Positions 17,635 to 29,830 of a stretch of 64,000 nt of DNA are shown here, one piece after another. Positions within the stretch are counted from its first letter, which is position 1, and every line of letters starts with the position of its first letter. The notes beneath the pieces are model-generated. The model made no database searches. It had not been told where the DNA came from and was given only the letters and a program-made list of their open reading frames with translations. A program made the position numbers and the translations under genes. This stretch comes from Anoplopoma fimbria (taxonomy: Eukaryota; Chordata; Actinopteri; Perciformes; Anoplopomatidae): assembly GCF_027596085.1 (NCBI RefSeq), contig NC_072472.1:14411471-14475470 (forward strand). Direction: 5' to 3'.

Positions 17635-20234
17635 CCAATGAATCGCCACCTTATCGTGGTGGAGGGGTTTGTGTGCCCCAGTGATCCTGAGAGCTGTGTT
17701 GTCGGGGGCAATAGCCCCTGGTAGGGTCTCCCAAGGCAAAGTGGTCTCGGGGGAGGGGTCAGACTAAGAGCGATTCACCAAACCTCAATGAATCGGACGA
17801 TGCAAGGTTGTGGCACCTCGCCCGGAATAGGGAAACCGGGGCACCCTCCTGGAGCCAGACCTGGTAGGGGAGCTCGCCGGCGAGCGTCTGGTGGCCGGGC
17901 CTTGGCACATGGGGCCCGGCCGGGCCCAGCCCGAAAAAGCTACATCGTGCCGCCACCCTGTGGGCCCACCACCCGCAGGGATAGGCATTGGGGTCGGGTG
18001 CAATGTGAGCTGGGCGGCAGGCTGGGGCGGAAACCTGGGCGTGCTGACCCCCGGCTGACCCGGTAAACCCAAACGTGTAGTGAGGGTGAACTGGGAACGT
18101 CTGGCTGAGGATCCTGTCCGCAAGGTCTTCAACTCCCACCTCCGGAACAATTTCTCGTGCATCCCGGGGAGGCTGGGGACATGGAATCCGAGTGGGCCAT
18201 GTTCAAATCCTCCATTGTGGAAGCTGCTGCTAGGAGTTGTGGTCGGAAGGCGATCGGTGCCTGTCGTGGCGGCAATCCAAGAACCCGCTGGTGGACACCA
18301 GCGGTGAAGGAGGCCGTCAAGCTGAAGAAGGAGGCCTTTCGGGCTTGGTTGGCCGAGGGTCTCCTGAATCAGCAGGCAGGTACCGGTTGGCCAGAAGGGC
18401 TGCAGCTGCGGCGGTTGCTGAGGCAAAACCCGGGTGTGGGAGGAGTTTGGCGAGGCCATGGAGAAGGACTTTCGAATGGCCTCAAGGAAGTTCTGGCAAA
18501 CCGTGAGACGACTCAGAAAGGGGAAACAGGGCTTTTCTCAGGCTGTGCTCAGCAGGGGGAGAACTGCAGACCCGGACTGGGGATATTGTCGAGCGGTGGA
18601 AAGAACACTTTGAGGAACTCCTGAACCCGACCAACACGTCCTCTGTGGAAGAGGCAGAGTCTGAAGACTCAGGGAAGTCTCGTCCATATGCCTGGCGGAG
18701 GTCGTTGAGGTAGTTAAAAAGCTCTTCAGCGGCAAAGCGCCAGGAGTGGATGAGATTCGACCGGAGATGCTAAAGGCTCTGGACATTGTTGGGCTGTCTT
18801 GGTTGACACGTCTCTTCACTGTCGCGTGGAAGTCGGGTACAGTGCCTGTGGAGTGGCAGACCGGGGTGGTGGTTCCCATTTTCAAAAGGGGGACCGGAGA
18901 GTGTGCTCCAATTATAGGGGTATCACACTGCTCAGCCTCCCCGGGAAAGTTTACTCCAGGGTGCTGGAAAGGAGGCTCCGTCCGATTGTCGAACCTCAGA
19001 TTCAGGAGGAGCAATGCGGATTCCGTCCTGGACGTGGAACAGCGGACCAACTCTTTACCCTTGCAGGTCTGTTGGAGGGTGCATGGGAGTTTGCTCATCC
19101 AGTCTACATGTGTTTTGTGGACTTGGAGAAGGCCTTCGACCGTGTCCCTCGGGGAGTCCTGTGGGGGGTACTGCGGGAATATGGGGTACCTGGTTCGTTA
19201 CTACGAGCCATTCGGTCCTTGTATGACCAAAGTGAGAGCTGTGTCCGGATACTCGGCACAAAGTCGAGCTTGTTCCCAGTGCGTGTTGGCCTCCGCCAGG
19301 GCTGCCCATTGTCACCAATCCTGTTTGTGATTTTCATGGACAGGATTTCAAGGCGCAGCCGGGGGAGGAGAGTTTCCGGTTTGGGGACCTCAGAATCGCA
19401 TCCCTGCTTTTTGCAGATGATGTGGTTCTGTTGGCTTCTTCAGAACGTGACCTTCAGCACGCACTGGGGCGGTTCACAGCCGAGTGTGAAGCGGTCGGGA
19501 TGAGAGTCAGTACCTCCAAGTCTGAGGCCATGGTTCTCTTCCGGAAAACGGTGGATTGCACCCTCTGGGTTGGGAGTGAGTCACTGCCCCAAGCGAGGGA
19601 GTTCAAGTATCTCGGGATCTTATTCACGAGTGAGGGTAAAATGGAGCGGGAGATGGACAGGCGGTTCGGTGCAGCGTCAGCAGTGATGCGGGCGTTGTAC
19701 CGGACCGTTTTGGTGAAGAAGGAGCTGAGCCGAAAGGCAAAGCTCTCGATTTACCAGTCCATCTACGTTCCAACCCTCACCTATGGTCATGAGCTTTGGG
19801 TAGTGACCGAAAGAATGAGATCGCGAATACAAGTGGCCGAAATGAGCTTCCTTCGTAGGGTGGCTGGGCTCAGCCTTAGAGATAGGGTGAGGAGCTCAGA
19901 CATCCGGAGGGAGCTCGGAGTAGAGCCGCTGCTCCTTCGTGTCGAAAGGGGCCAGCTGAGGTGGCTCGGGCATCTGATCAGGATGCCTCCTGGACGCCTC
20001 CCTTTAGAGGTTTTCCAGGCACGTCCAACTGGTAAGAGGCCCCGGGGTAGACCCAGAACACGCTGGAGAGATTATATATCTCGTCTGGCCTGGGAACGCC
20101 TCGGGGTTCCCCAGGAGGAGCTGGAAAGTGTTGCTGGGGAGAAGGACGTCTGGAGGACCCTCCTTAGCTTGCTGCCCCCGCGACCCGGCCCCGGATAAGC
20201 GGAAGGAAATGGATGGATGGATGGATGGATGGAC
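17633..20234 (+). mobile_element. RTE-type (Rex3-like) LINE, internally deleted and frameshifted
   Basis: A non-LTR retrotransposon is nested inside the ERV. It opens with a 5' region beginning near 'gccaccttatcgtggtgg' and closes with an ATGG tandem tail at about 20209-20234. The endonuclease domain is missing: the 5' region runs straight into the stretch after it (KRVVRVNWERLAED near 18065). The reverse transcriptase shows GFRPGRGTADQLFTLAGLLE, CFVDLEKAFDRVPRG, GLRQGCPLSPILFVIFMDR and an intact FADD active site at about 19408-19421. The 3' part (19422-20198) is one open frame ending LLSLLPPRPGPG, but upstream it is split by at least three frame changes. It is therefore a dead copy. The RTE/Rex3 name is from recognition of the family pattern. 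Confidence 0.85.
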
Positions 20235-20735
20235 ATTGACAGCTTTTTCTGCAGCAGCTACGGTGCGCAGACATTTTGGAAGACCTCTAGCCACAGGGTC
20301 TAGTTTAGCTGAGAAATACCCAACAGGCCTGAGTTCATCACCGTGTTGTTGTAAGAGCACTGACGTCATGCAGCCATTACGCTCATCGACGGCTTGAGTG
20401 AATGGTCTGTCAGGGTCAGGAATGCCCAGAGTCGGGGCCTCCTGTAGAGCAAGTTTTAAGTCAACAAATGACTGCAATGCCTCCTCTGTCCACTGAATAG
20501 GGTCTGCTGGTCTCAGGCTTTTACCATGAATCATGTCACCCAGAGGTGTCTCAAGTTGGGCATAATTAGGAATGAACATCATGCAATAGGAGCACAAGGA
20601 CCTTCCCTTAGTAGTCCTTAAACATAAACAATTCACCTGAAAACCAAATGCAAAATTCATTTTCATGTGCATTTTGTGTAAATTGAAATAATGAGTTGTT
20701 GTAGTAAGGATGTTTGAGATGCTCTGATTCTTCAA
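20235..20735 (-). pseudogene. Endogenous retrovirus pol remnant: RT/RNase H connection part
   Basis: This is the other half of the provirus, on the far side of the nested LINE. The minus-strand frame contains IPNYAQLETPLGDMIHG, LGIPDPDRPFTQAVDE and LRPVGYFSAKLDPVARG, typical of the retroviral RT thumb/connection. The frame runs into the LINE at AAAEKAVN and resumes in the 17.6 kb piece at DIVGYSPLTILVPHAV. The RT palm and everything 5' of it are absent beyond about 20650. Confidence 0.8.
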
Positions 20736-20929
20736 GTGCTGGGGGGGATACTTGTTATGTTGAGGTAAAAATATTGATTGCGTTACATCCAGTTCTATGC
20801 AAAGATTTGTCAGCCTGAGAACAAATTGGTATATGTTCTAACTAAAATAATCTAAACTCTTCTTAGTACCACCCTTGTGTGCAGGCAATACATTTCATCT
20901 TTAATCTTTGCCAAATATAGTTAGTAACG

Positions 20930-21005
20930 GGGCTGCACGGTGGTGTAGTGGCTAATACTGGGCTTGTGTTCGATTCCAGGCTGGGTACTCCGGTTTCCTT
21001 CCAAG
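20930..21005 (+). repeat. tRNA-like SINE or short-element fragment
   Basis: The sequence carries an A-box-like 'gtggtgtagtggctaatac' and a B-box-like 'gttcgattcc', followed by 'ggtactccggtttcc'. This combination recurs across teleost genomes. It does not fold as a complete tRNA, so it is called a repeat. Confidence 0.45.
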
Positions 21006-21019
21006 GGCCAAAAACAGCT

Positions 21020-21520
21020 TAAATGTTATTTTTTTTATTTAAAATGTATTTAACCAGGAAAAGCCTCATTGAGATTAAAAATCTCCTTTACAGGAGTGTC
21101 CTGGCCAAGACAGCAGCAGCACATTAAACAAAGTTTCAGACATACAACATAAAACAGAGACAGACAATAAAAAAATGTCAGATCATAGCATGAGTAAACC
21201 AAAACTAAGACTCAGGTCATCATATCCTAGATCACACAGGGGCACATACCTCAGTCAAAAACATCTACAACCAGATGAACCTTCCTCCAACTCCTTCAAT
21301 CTATTTTTTAAAAACACTTAAAGAGTTAACATAGAACTCCAGATTGCCCATAGGTATGAATGTGAGCGTGAATGGTCGTCTGTCTCTATTTGTCAGCCCT
21401 GAAAATACCATAGAGAGGAAACGATTTCTGAAACTGTGATTGTAAGGCGGTCAATTAAATCTTTGGATTTAATGGCAGATCTGTAGTTGACTCTCTGGAC
21501 TAATGACCATGTATGGTTAC
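21020..21520 (-). repeat. Probable LINE 3'-end remnant
   Basis: The motif 'tatttaaccaggaaaagcctcattgag' read on the minus strand is a common fish retrotransposon 3' end, running into the AATAAA-like terminus. The family is not assigned, and the inner border is uncertain. Confidence 0.35.
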
Positions 21521-21534
21521 TAGTCCACTATCTA

Positions 21535-21625
21535 TGATTACATTACATTACATTACAGTCATTTAGCAGACGCTTTTATCCAAAGCGACTTACAGGAAGT
21601 GTATTCAACATAGGTATTCAAACAT
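21535..21625 (+). repeat. Teleost SINE-like element
   Basis: 'attacattacattacagtc' is followed by 'agcagacgcttttatccaa' and then a doubled 'cataggtattcaaa' unit. The core is a very frequent teleost interspersed motif. It ends about 50 bases before the VWA7-like start codon. Confidence 0.5.
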
Positions 21626-21677
21626 AGGTATTCAAAACAATAAAATTACCCCCCCCTCTTTGACAGGTTGTGTAGCC

Positions 21678-24600
21678 ATGTCTTGTCTGGCTGCGTTGTG
21701 CCTGCTTCTCCTGCAGACTGGAGCTTTTGGATTTGGCCTCGATAGAGGAGACTCTCTGAGTCATCAAGCGATCACTGAGAGAGCCATCTTAAATACCACT
21801 GCGCAGGTGTGCCGCGCTCTGGCCCTGGCGGGGGGCAAAGACTTCACTTTTCCGGTGAGGATAACATTCAACCATGTTTTAATTTAAATGACCAATGTCT
21901 TTATTATTTAATACATATAATGTATTATTAATATCATGTGTCCACAGCGTTTGACTGCGGTGTCTGTTGCTGTTGCCTGTGAAGCGTCAAAATCATCCAG
22001 GAGCTTCCGCCAAACCATAAATTTAATCCGAAATAAGAATAAGCGAGTAGATTATCGTCATTTCTATGACCCACACTATCACTTTGACGATGAGAAATTT
22101 TCAGAGGGAAGAAAAATCATCACAGAAGGACTATCGGTTCTTAAGGCCAGTAACAAGCTAAAGAACTTTGAGGCAGCGAGAGAAAAACTGGGAGAAATCT
22201 TACACCCTTTACAGGTAAAAACATTTCTTTAAGTTTAAGGTAGCCTATTTTCTACTGTTTCTTTTTCTCAAAGAGTTTTACACAAATGTTAAATTTTCAA
22301 AACTAAAACTCAAGTAGGCTACAGCAAGCAGCAGACAGTCTAATTTGGGGCCGTTTATACATTTATTTTAAATTGTATGCACTGCAGTTCATTTTACAAA
22401 AGCCTATTAAAAGCGACATTGTTAAAGTGAATAGTTCTGTAAAAAAAATGACCTTGGCATTAAGATATGTAAGAGTGATGCATCTATGTTGCAAATATTT
22501 CACTTTTCTTCCTTTTTAAATAATAGGACTTCTACAGTCATAGTAACTGGGTGGAAATGGAAAACAATTTGCCAAACTCCAATCTGATCAGAGAAAACGC
22601 CATCATTGGTAACATCGCAGGTAAATAGATCAAGAAATCGAGGATAGATAATAATGGGAAGATTATTTTACAAAAAGAAAACACTGTCAAAATATTCTTT
22701 CCCACAGCTGAAAGCAGAGCAACCTGCCGCAACTGTATTGGAAACGACTGCACAAACAACATTTTGGAAGATATCCTCCGGGAAAAGATACTTACCTCGG
22801 GATATTTTAATTTTGTGCCTTTATTAGCGTCCAAACCACCAGGTAAATGACGTACCTACCTGCATACGTTTAGAATTATATTGAATTAATTAACAGTAAA
22901 AAAAAAAAAAGGGATTTAAAAAATTGAGAGATTCACGTTTGTCAGTGTTGCAAGTGTAATAATTTAAAGCTAAAATCCGTATCATCATGTGACTTTAAAA
23001 TACCATGAAAATTAAATTTAGCAGAAATCGCATTATTAAACAGGTTGGTTTTTTTCTGAGCTCTTTCTAGAGATGTTGCCTCACACATCCAAAATTTGTT
23101 TACATTTCTTGCAGTTGTGAGCAGCCCATCCCCTTTGTTTCCGTTGTGCTTTGTTGGAGAATAGTGTTTATCAATGGCATACACACAGTGTGCATACTGC
23201 CTGTTTTGTTGCTATCCTGCGTGAACCCACTACTAACTCAAAACCTGCTAGAATTGGTTTGAATTTGGGACACAGATCTACATTTTTTGGCTATTGGTGA
23301 TGTGATTAGAATTCATGTGCTCTGATTGTCTGTACAAAATATAATTACAAACTGTCTGGACATTTTGTCCGTGCCAAATTGTCCAACAGACAATCATTGT
23401 TCCTACTAGTGTGGCTAAAAGCACCCATTCACAGAGAAGATAGTCTTTTCCCAAATATTTTCTTAAAAAGAGGAATATTTAAAGCTGTATAAAAAAATTT
23501 TTTGTCGTTTTGTTTCCAATGCTGAACAGGAAAATGCAGCCATGGAGATAAATTTGATAGAACAAAAAATATAGAACCAACAGGTGGGATCAATAAAGAC
23601 ACTTTGACTTCCAGCCATGGACACCTCCACATGAAAGCAGCAAATTTGGCGATTGCTGCAACCAGTGAGCTACTGGAGGACATTCGAGGGGCTGCTGGTG
23701 ACAGACCATTCCTCCAGTATGAAACCTCTTCTGCATGTTTCATTTCTTTTCTATAAGGAGGTGGATTGCAAAGTTTTTTTTAATTTCTTACCTTCATTCC
23801 TCAGAATGATGGGAATCTTCAAAGGGAACGCTCTTTGTTTCGTGATCGACACGACAGGAAGCATGAGCGATGACATTGCAGCAGTGAGGGAAGTCACTTC
23901 CTCTATAATCAACAGTAAAGTGGGAACAGAAGATGAGCCCTCAGTTTACATTCTTGTACCTTTCAACGATCCAGGTAGATCTTAATGTCTCAGACTAGAC
24001 GTTACAATCCTGTTTGTTTTTACAGTGTAAAAAACGGTATATGCAAATTTAGATAAAATTTAGAAATTTGCTATTCATCTGCTTGCCTGCTGAACTGTAA
24101 CTAACTCAATGAAATATACCAACAGATTTGTGTTCAGGGACTAGTTAATACTGGAATATTATGATTGTTCAAATCATATGTCGGCAATAAAATAAGAACA
24201 TTAGTATATGTACATAATAAAGCACTCAACAAACATAAGCACAAGATGAAGATTAAAATAATTTCTTTCTCTTTTTTTACCTGGACCCCAGGATTTGGGC
24301 CGTTGACAAAGACTACTGACCCAGAAGTTTTCAGGAATGCTATTAATTCACTATCAGCAAACGGTGGAGGAGATTTTCCAGAGTTGAGTCTTTCAGGGCT
24401 TCAGGTGCTGTGATGTCTTTTTGACTACTCCCTTATTTGTCACAGCAAAACTTTATAGTAAGAACAAATTAAGAGTTCATCGTCTGCATTACTGATGTCC
24501 TCCCTTGCTCACACAGCTGGCTTTAACTGGTGCTCCACCTAATTCTGAGATTTTCCTCTTCACTGACGCAAGTGCTAAAGATCAATACCTGAAAAGCACA

Positions 24601-27600
24601 GTGATCGCACTCATAGAGCGGACCAAGTCAGTGGTGAGTATCTACTTTTAGTTTAAAAGAAAAACAAAAGCATATGGTGTAGAAATTCTAATGCAAAGTA
24701 ATAGAAAAATAAATAAAAAAAACTTGCCTGTGCTATAATAACAAGCCTAAGAGTGTATAGACACAGTGAGTGACTGGTCATTATGTTACCATTCTTACAA
24801 TGACAGTGTTAACATGTTGAAGAGTGTAGTTAATGTTCACCATGTTCAACATTGTAGTTTAGCTTGTTTGCATGCTAACATTTGCTAATTGGCATTCAAC
24901 TCAAAGTACAGCCGAGGCTGATGGTAATGACATACATTTTTCCAGGTATTTGTCCGAAGTGAATATTAAAATAAAAAATAAAAACTTTGACCTGATGATG
25001 CTAGATGATTGGTTATTTAATCATGATATTAGAGGCCATTTTTGTTCATGGAAATGTGTTGTATGCATGCATGTACATGAACATTAATACATAAACATTA
25101 AATACAATAATATAACTTTAAAAAACTTTTACAGTAAAATAAACTTATTCATATTTGTCATAGTTTTGACATAAACATCTAACTTTAAGGGCATAATTAC
25201 AAGATTGGCCTGCTTCGATAAAAAAGTAATCATTTTCACATTTATTTTTTTTGTATTTATCTTGATCACCTTTTAGATAAATAGTTGTGCAATGAGCTGA
25301 ACATGTGCTCAACGTTATTGGTAGATGTTAATAACAAGGATTTTTGAATGACATCATATAAAACATGCACAATTTACTCTACGTATGGCAATAATAAAGA
25401 TATATAAAGTACTAAGTATATATATTTTTACATACATAAACAGCTATTTAAGACCTTTTTGATTTCATTACCTTAAAATTTAAAGCCAGAGAGGGCTTTA
25501 TGCCTAAAAGTTTCTGACCTTTTCCATTTTTTTTTAGGTGAACTTCATGATAACTAACTCACTGGGATTGCGTCGTCGAAGACAAAGTGGTAATAGCCAA
25601 CAACCACAACAACTAGGCAGTCGGATGGTGTCATCAGATGCCCAGCTGTACAGAGACCTGGCTCAGGTGTCAGGAGGTCTTGCTATTGAAGTCACAAAGA
25701 GTGAGCTCCCTGTGGCCACAAGCATCATAACAGAGTCATCCAGCTCCTCTCTGGTATTAATACTCTCACTGGCCATTACCAATGACTTTTCTAGTTTCCC
25801 AAAAAATCCAGTTGTGTCACCAGTTTCATTCAACCTCCTAGGTGACCCTCCTGCAGGCAGCCAGGAGTCCAGGAAAGGCTGAAAACTTTACCTTCACGAT
25901 TGATGAGTCAGTAAAAAATCTCACAGTTTACATCACTGGGAACTTAGTCACCTTTACTCTCATCAGTCCATCAGGTGAATCATTTTGCAGATAAAATATT
26001 TTGAAGTTGTTATTTGCATAATCGTGGCAGTTAAAAGGCAATAATATACAGTTCAGTGAAAAGCGCAATCATTTTAAAGCAGAAAAGTACGTTGATTTTG
26101 TCTATTGGCATAGAAAGTGTATTTTAAAGCCTCCTTATGTTGAAATTCTTGACTTTGGCCCCATCTGGTGGTAATGTAAGGTGTGACATTGCAGTAGACA
26201 ACGATGCACGCTACTACTTTAAAAAAATGACCTAAGAAACTTTTAAAGTAAATGTTTGTGAAAAGGTTTGTTGCTTTTACCCACTTTTCTTAATTTCTTG
26301 CCATGGCTTTGCTTTAAGGTGTGTCTCAGGAAAACGATGACACCACAGGATCATTGATCACAGCATCCCAGTCAGTGGGAAACTTCAAGACTCTGCAGCT
26401 AAAAACGCAACCTGGACTTTGGGAAATTAAAATGGTGTCAACAAATCCCTACATTCTGAAGGTCATCGGTGAGTACACCATGATTATATGGTTGAATAAC
26501 ATAATGACACAATTATCCATTACCTTGAACGGCTGGTTCCTTGAAATCACAAAATGCAAAGGATATGTTCTGCATGTGGTGGATTTTCTTTTGTAATTTT
26601 TTCTTTTTATTTGTAGGTGATAGTCCCATTGACTTCCTGTTTGACTTTTTGGAGGTATCGCAGGGCCCGTTAGGAGGTTTAGATGTTGTAGACAATCGTC
26701 CCAGAGCTGGTAAAGGAGACAGAATTGTGTGATTTGCCAAAGTAATTTGCTTCACTTCAGTATATTTCAGTGGACTGTCTTTTTTATTTTTATTTTTCAG
26801 GTGTTAATGGAAGCCTGATGGTGACAATAACCGGGAGTGACTCCACCACGGTGACCGAAGTCATTCTGGTTGAATCGTCGGGGTTAAGAGAGGTTAATGG
26901 CAGTGTGGAGGCTCTGGGCGAAGGAGACTTCCTAGCTAAGTTTGACAGGATACCAGCAGAGGAGTTTGTGGTGCTTGTGAAAGGGCAGAACAGAAATCGT
27001 TCCCCAGGGATCTTACAAAGGCAGTCCCCCACCACCACCAAAGCATCTACTGTGACTGTTACTTCTGTGAGGAAAATGCATTTATCTGAAAATCATATAA
27101 CTTTCAAGTAATTAAGTTGTACTGCCATAGTCTGTTTATATATAACTGATACTGACTATTTCCCCCCTTTTTAGCCTGATTCAAATAGCATCTTGGTTCC
27201 AGGAATACCCCTCTCAGTTCCCTTTTCTGTGATGACAAGCGGTGCAGGTGGAAACTTCAACATCCAAGCTACCAATGACCAAGGTTTTAATTCAAATTTC
27301 CCGCCCAGTTTATTTCTGGGAACTGGAGGCAGCGCTAATGGTACAGTGAACCTCACAGCACCCTCTACCACCCCGTCTGGTACTGACGTCACCCTGACCA
27401 TTGAGGTCGAGGCTCCAGGGAGTGCAGACATCAACTATGTTGTGCTGCGCTTCACTGTCCTTGAAACGGTAACTCATCACAAATCACATTTCAATATATG
27501 TTAAAGGCAGTGAATGATCATTCTAGCTTATTTAATCCTTTCATCATTGTTCGCCTAGCGAGTGTTCAAGTGCCTCCTTGTTCATGAGTGAGGGTAAAAG

Positions 27601-28546
27601 GAAGCGTGAGATGGCTGGTGCAGTACAGCAGTTATGCAGGCATTGTACCAGAGAGTTGGGAGGGAGCCGAGCAGGAAGGCCATCTACATTCTGAGCCTCA
27701 CATATTGCCTGGACCATGAGCTTTGGGTAGTGGCCGAAAGAATTTGATTTGCAGAAAAAAGCGGCCGAAATGAGCTTTCTTCATATGGTGGCTGGGCCTT
27801 AAAGATAGGGTGAGGAGTTCATCCGGACATCAGAGGACTTCCAGGCACGTCCAACTGATAAGAGGCCCGGGGGCAGACCGAGAACAACAGCTGGGAATGC
27901 TTCAGGGTTCCCGAGGAAGATTTTGAAAATGTTGCTGGGAGAGGAATGTTAGGCAGGCCCTTATAAGCATGCCCTTGTAAGCATTCCGCCCCCACACTCC
28001 GGCCTGGATGAGCTGAAAGATAATATAGATGTGTGGAATAGATCATTGTGTTAATGGTTGAAGGACTGATTTAAACCGGCTGTAATTATCAACGTTTTCT
28101 ACTCATAGGTGACCGATTTCACTGGGCCGGTGTGTGAGCTGCTCAGCCTGCAGTCCAACTGCTCTGACATCTGCAGCGTAGCGATGTGGGAGCTCTCTGT
28201 TCAGGTGACTGATGGGGCCGAAGGGACGGGCGTCGACCGTGTCAGCCTCAGACAGGGCAACGGGACCATGAACACCAGCGTGGCGGCTGGCAGCGCGAAC
28301 GCGACGCTGGTGTCCTACAGTTCGTCTTGCTGTTCGCCTGATGTTGAGCTGGTGGTTGTGGATCGGGTGGGTAATGTAGCCTCCTGTTCCTACAGCGTCC
28401 GTAAAACGGCCACCATCAGCTCACAAAATGCAACCACCATCAGTCCTACATCAACAGCAGCTGTTGCTTCTTTCTCTACCAGGGCTGTTCAGTCTTTTTT
28501 TCTTTGCTTTAGCATCACAATCCTAGGGCTCAATTTACCATTTTAG
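21678..28546 (+). CDS. von Willebrand factor A domain-containing protein 7-like, copy 1
   Basis: Fifteen exons: 21678-21854, 21948-22214, 22527-22620, 22708-22842, 23530-23716, 23805-23974, 24292-24404, 24517-24633, 25538-25753, 25842-25974, 26319-26468, 26617-26709, 26801-27066, 27175-27468, 28109-28546; 949 residues. Residues 1-22 are a signal peptide. The N-terminal half has the VWA7 hallmarks DFYSHSNWVE (from residue 149), CRNCIGNDC and PPGKCSHG. The VWA domain starts near residue 295 with FVIDTTGSMS (MIDAS D302-T304-S306) and VPFNDPGFGP. A run of beta-rich repeats follows, then a Ser/Thr-rich stretch and a hydrophobic tail (SFFLCFSITILGLNLPF) suited to GPI or membrane anchoring. Many N-glycosylation sequons are present. 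The molecular role of VWA7 is not established. The start was chosen because ATG is followed by the signal peptide; an acceptor-like 'tttgacag' 11 bases upstream suggests a separate 5' UTR exon. Confidence 0.9.
24785..24960 (+). repeat. Interspersed repeat ('gctaacatttgctaattggc' family)
   Basis: It lies in intron 8 of VWA7-like copy 1. The same motif set (gctaacatttgc, aaagtaca, aatg...cattag) recurs at 56475-56710, so it is dispersed. The family name is not known to me. Confidence 0.5.
27575..28024 (+). mobile_element. Degraded RTE LINE 3' fragment
   Basis: It lies in intron 14 of VWA7-like copy 1. Blocks match the 3' coding part of the LINE at 17.6-20.2 kb: 'catgagctttgggtagtggc', 'gaaatgagctttctt', 'aggcacgtccaactg', 'agaggccc'. 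Many deletions separate them, so this is an older insertion. Confidence 0.8.
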
Positions 28547-29144
28547 ATATGATCACCTGACATCCTACATGTTAGTGTGACGAAGAGTTGCGTTGTGTAA
28601 TCTTCTTTTGGCTTTGGAAAATCATTTACATACTATATACTCTAAGTTGCCAGTTTATTAGGTACACGTAGGTAAAACTAATGCAGTCTGGAACAACATT
28701 GTGCCCGTTTTGTACAACCAACACTCAAAACATAAAGATATGCAACTAAGAAGCTAGAAATATGGAATATTACATGTTTTTGTTTAAGCACTGGCCAGAA
28801 CTATGACATATTACTTGTACCATCAATGGACAGTAGCTTGGTAAAACCAAATGCAACATCCATTACCATCACTATACCACGGTATCTTTTTGTATGTTAA
28901 AAGTTATAATATTCAGCTCACTTTTAGGCCATTTGAATGAGGCATAATTCAACTTAATAGTAATTTTGGGGCTTTCGTTAGTTGTGTTGTTGAATTATAT
29001 TGCGTTACACTGAGAGGTGTTTCTAATATTTGGTTTATATTTGGTCAGCAATAAAAACAAATTCAGCTTTATGAACCTAATAACCTGTTTATGTACAACT
29101 GGGTGATATTCATTCATTCATATTTTGAGTACTACTGTTTATCT

Positions 29145-29196
29145 GCAAATTTCCCCGCTGCGGGACTAATAAAGGATTGTCTTATCTTATATTACA
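29145..29196 (+). repeat. LINE 3' tail ('ctgcgggactaataaaggat' type)
   Basis: The sequence 'gcaaatttccccgctgcggg' runs into 'actaataaaggattgtctta'. It is the same terminus as at 31610-31670, so this is a severely 5'-truncated copy. Confidence 0.7.
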
Positions 29197-29554
29197 TGGT
29201 GGACTGGTCATTTTGATTGAATGGTTTCATCTATTTGATCATTTAAACCCTTAGAAAACATAAATGATGATACAATAAAGCAAAGAAAAAGGGCTTATGT
29301 TGACCACTGTGGTCCTTTTGGGAGAAAGGTGTATGACAACAGTTAAAGGAAGATATATGATGTTGAAGTATCAGATTATATTACATCATCAGTGGGTAAT
29401 ATCTTTATTAGATATCCACATAATTGGTAAGCAATCAATACCATTCAATAAATTGGTTTGAGCATGGGCTGCTTTCACACTTAGACGAGGTCTGTTTTAC
29501 GTCACTTATTAAGCTCTTTAAAGCTTCTGGAGAAGAGCTACATGGGAATATTGA

Positions 29555-29830
29555 TAACTCTCATATCTAAGCTTAGTTTAGCTTGGCTTAGCTAAGCATA
29601 AAGAATGGAAACGGGGGCACAGCTAGCCTTGCGCTGTCAAATGGTAACAAAATCTTCCGACCAGCTGATGCTCACTAATGAAATATTTATATATCACATC
29701 TATTTTGTACATATCTTTTGGTTTGTAGCAGTTGCTGGGAAAACAGGAAAATACTGCTCCCAGCCAAGCAATAGTCCAGCACATAACCTCCTATTGTGCT
29801 AACCAGCTGACAGCTAATGACTTGTATCTA
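29555..29830 (+). repeat. Percomorph interspersed repeat ('agcataaagactggaaac' family)
   Basis: 'agcttggcttagctaagcat' followed by 'aaagaatggaaacgggg' resembles the element at 49270-49735 and is a frequent type in percomorph genomes. Confidence 0.55.

Noticed and set aside
18538..19098. 186-codon minus-strand frame
   Set aside because: Shadow of the LINE reverse transcriptase on the plus strand.
20965..20995. tRNA B-box-like 'gttcgattcc'
   Set aside because: No cloverleaf can be drawn around it; better explained as a SINE-like repeat.
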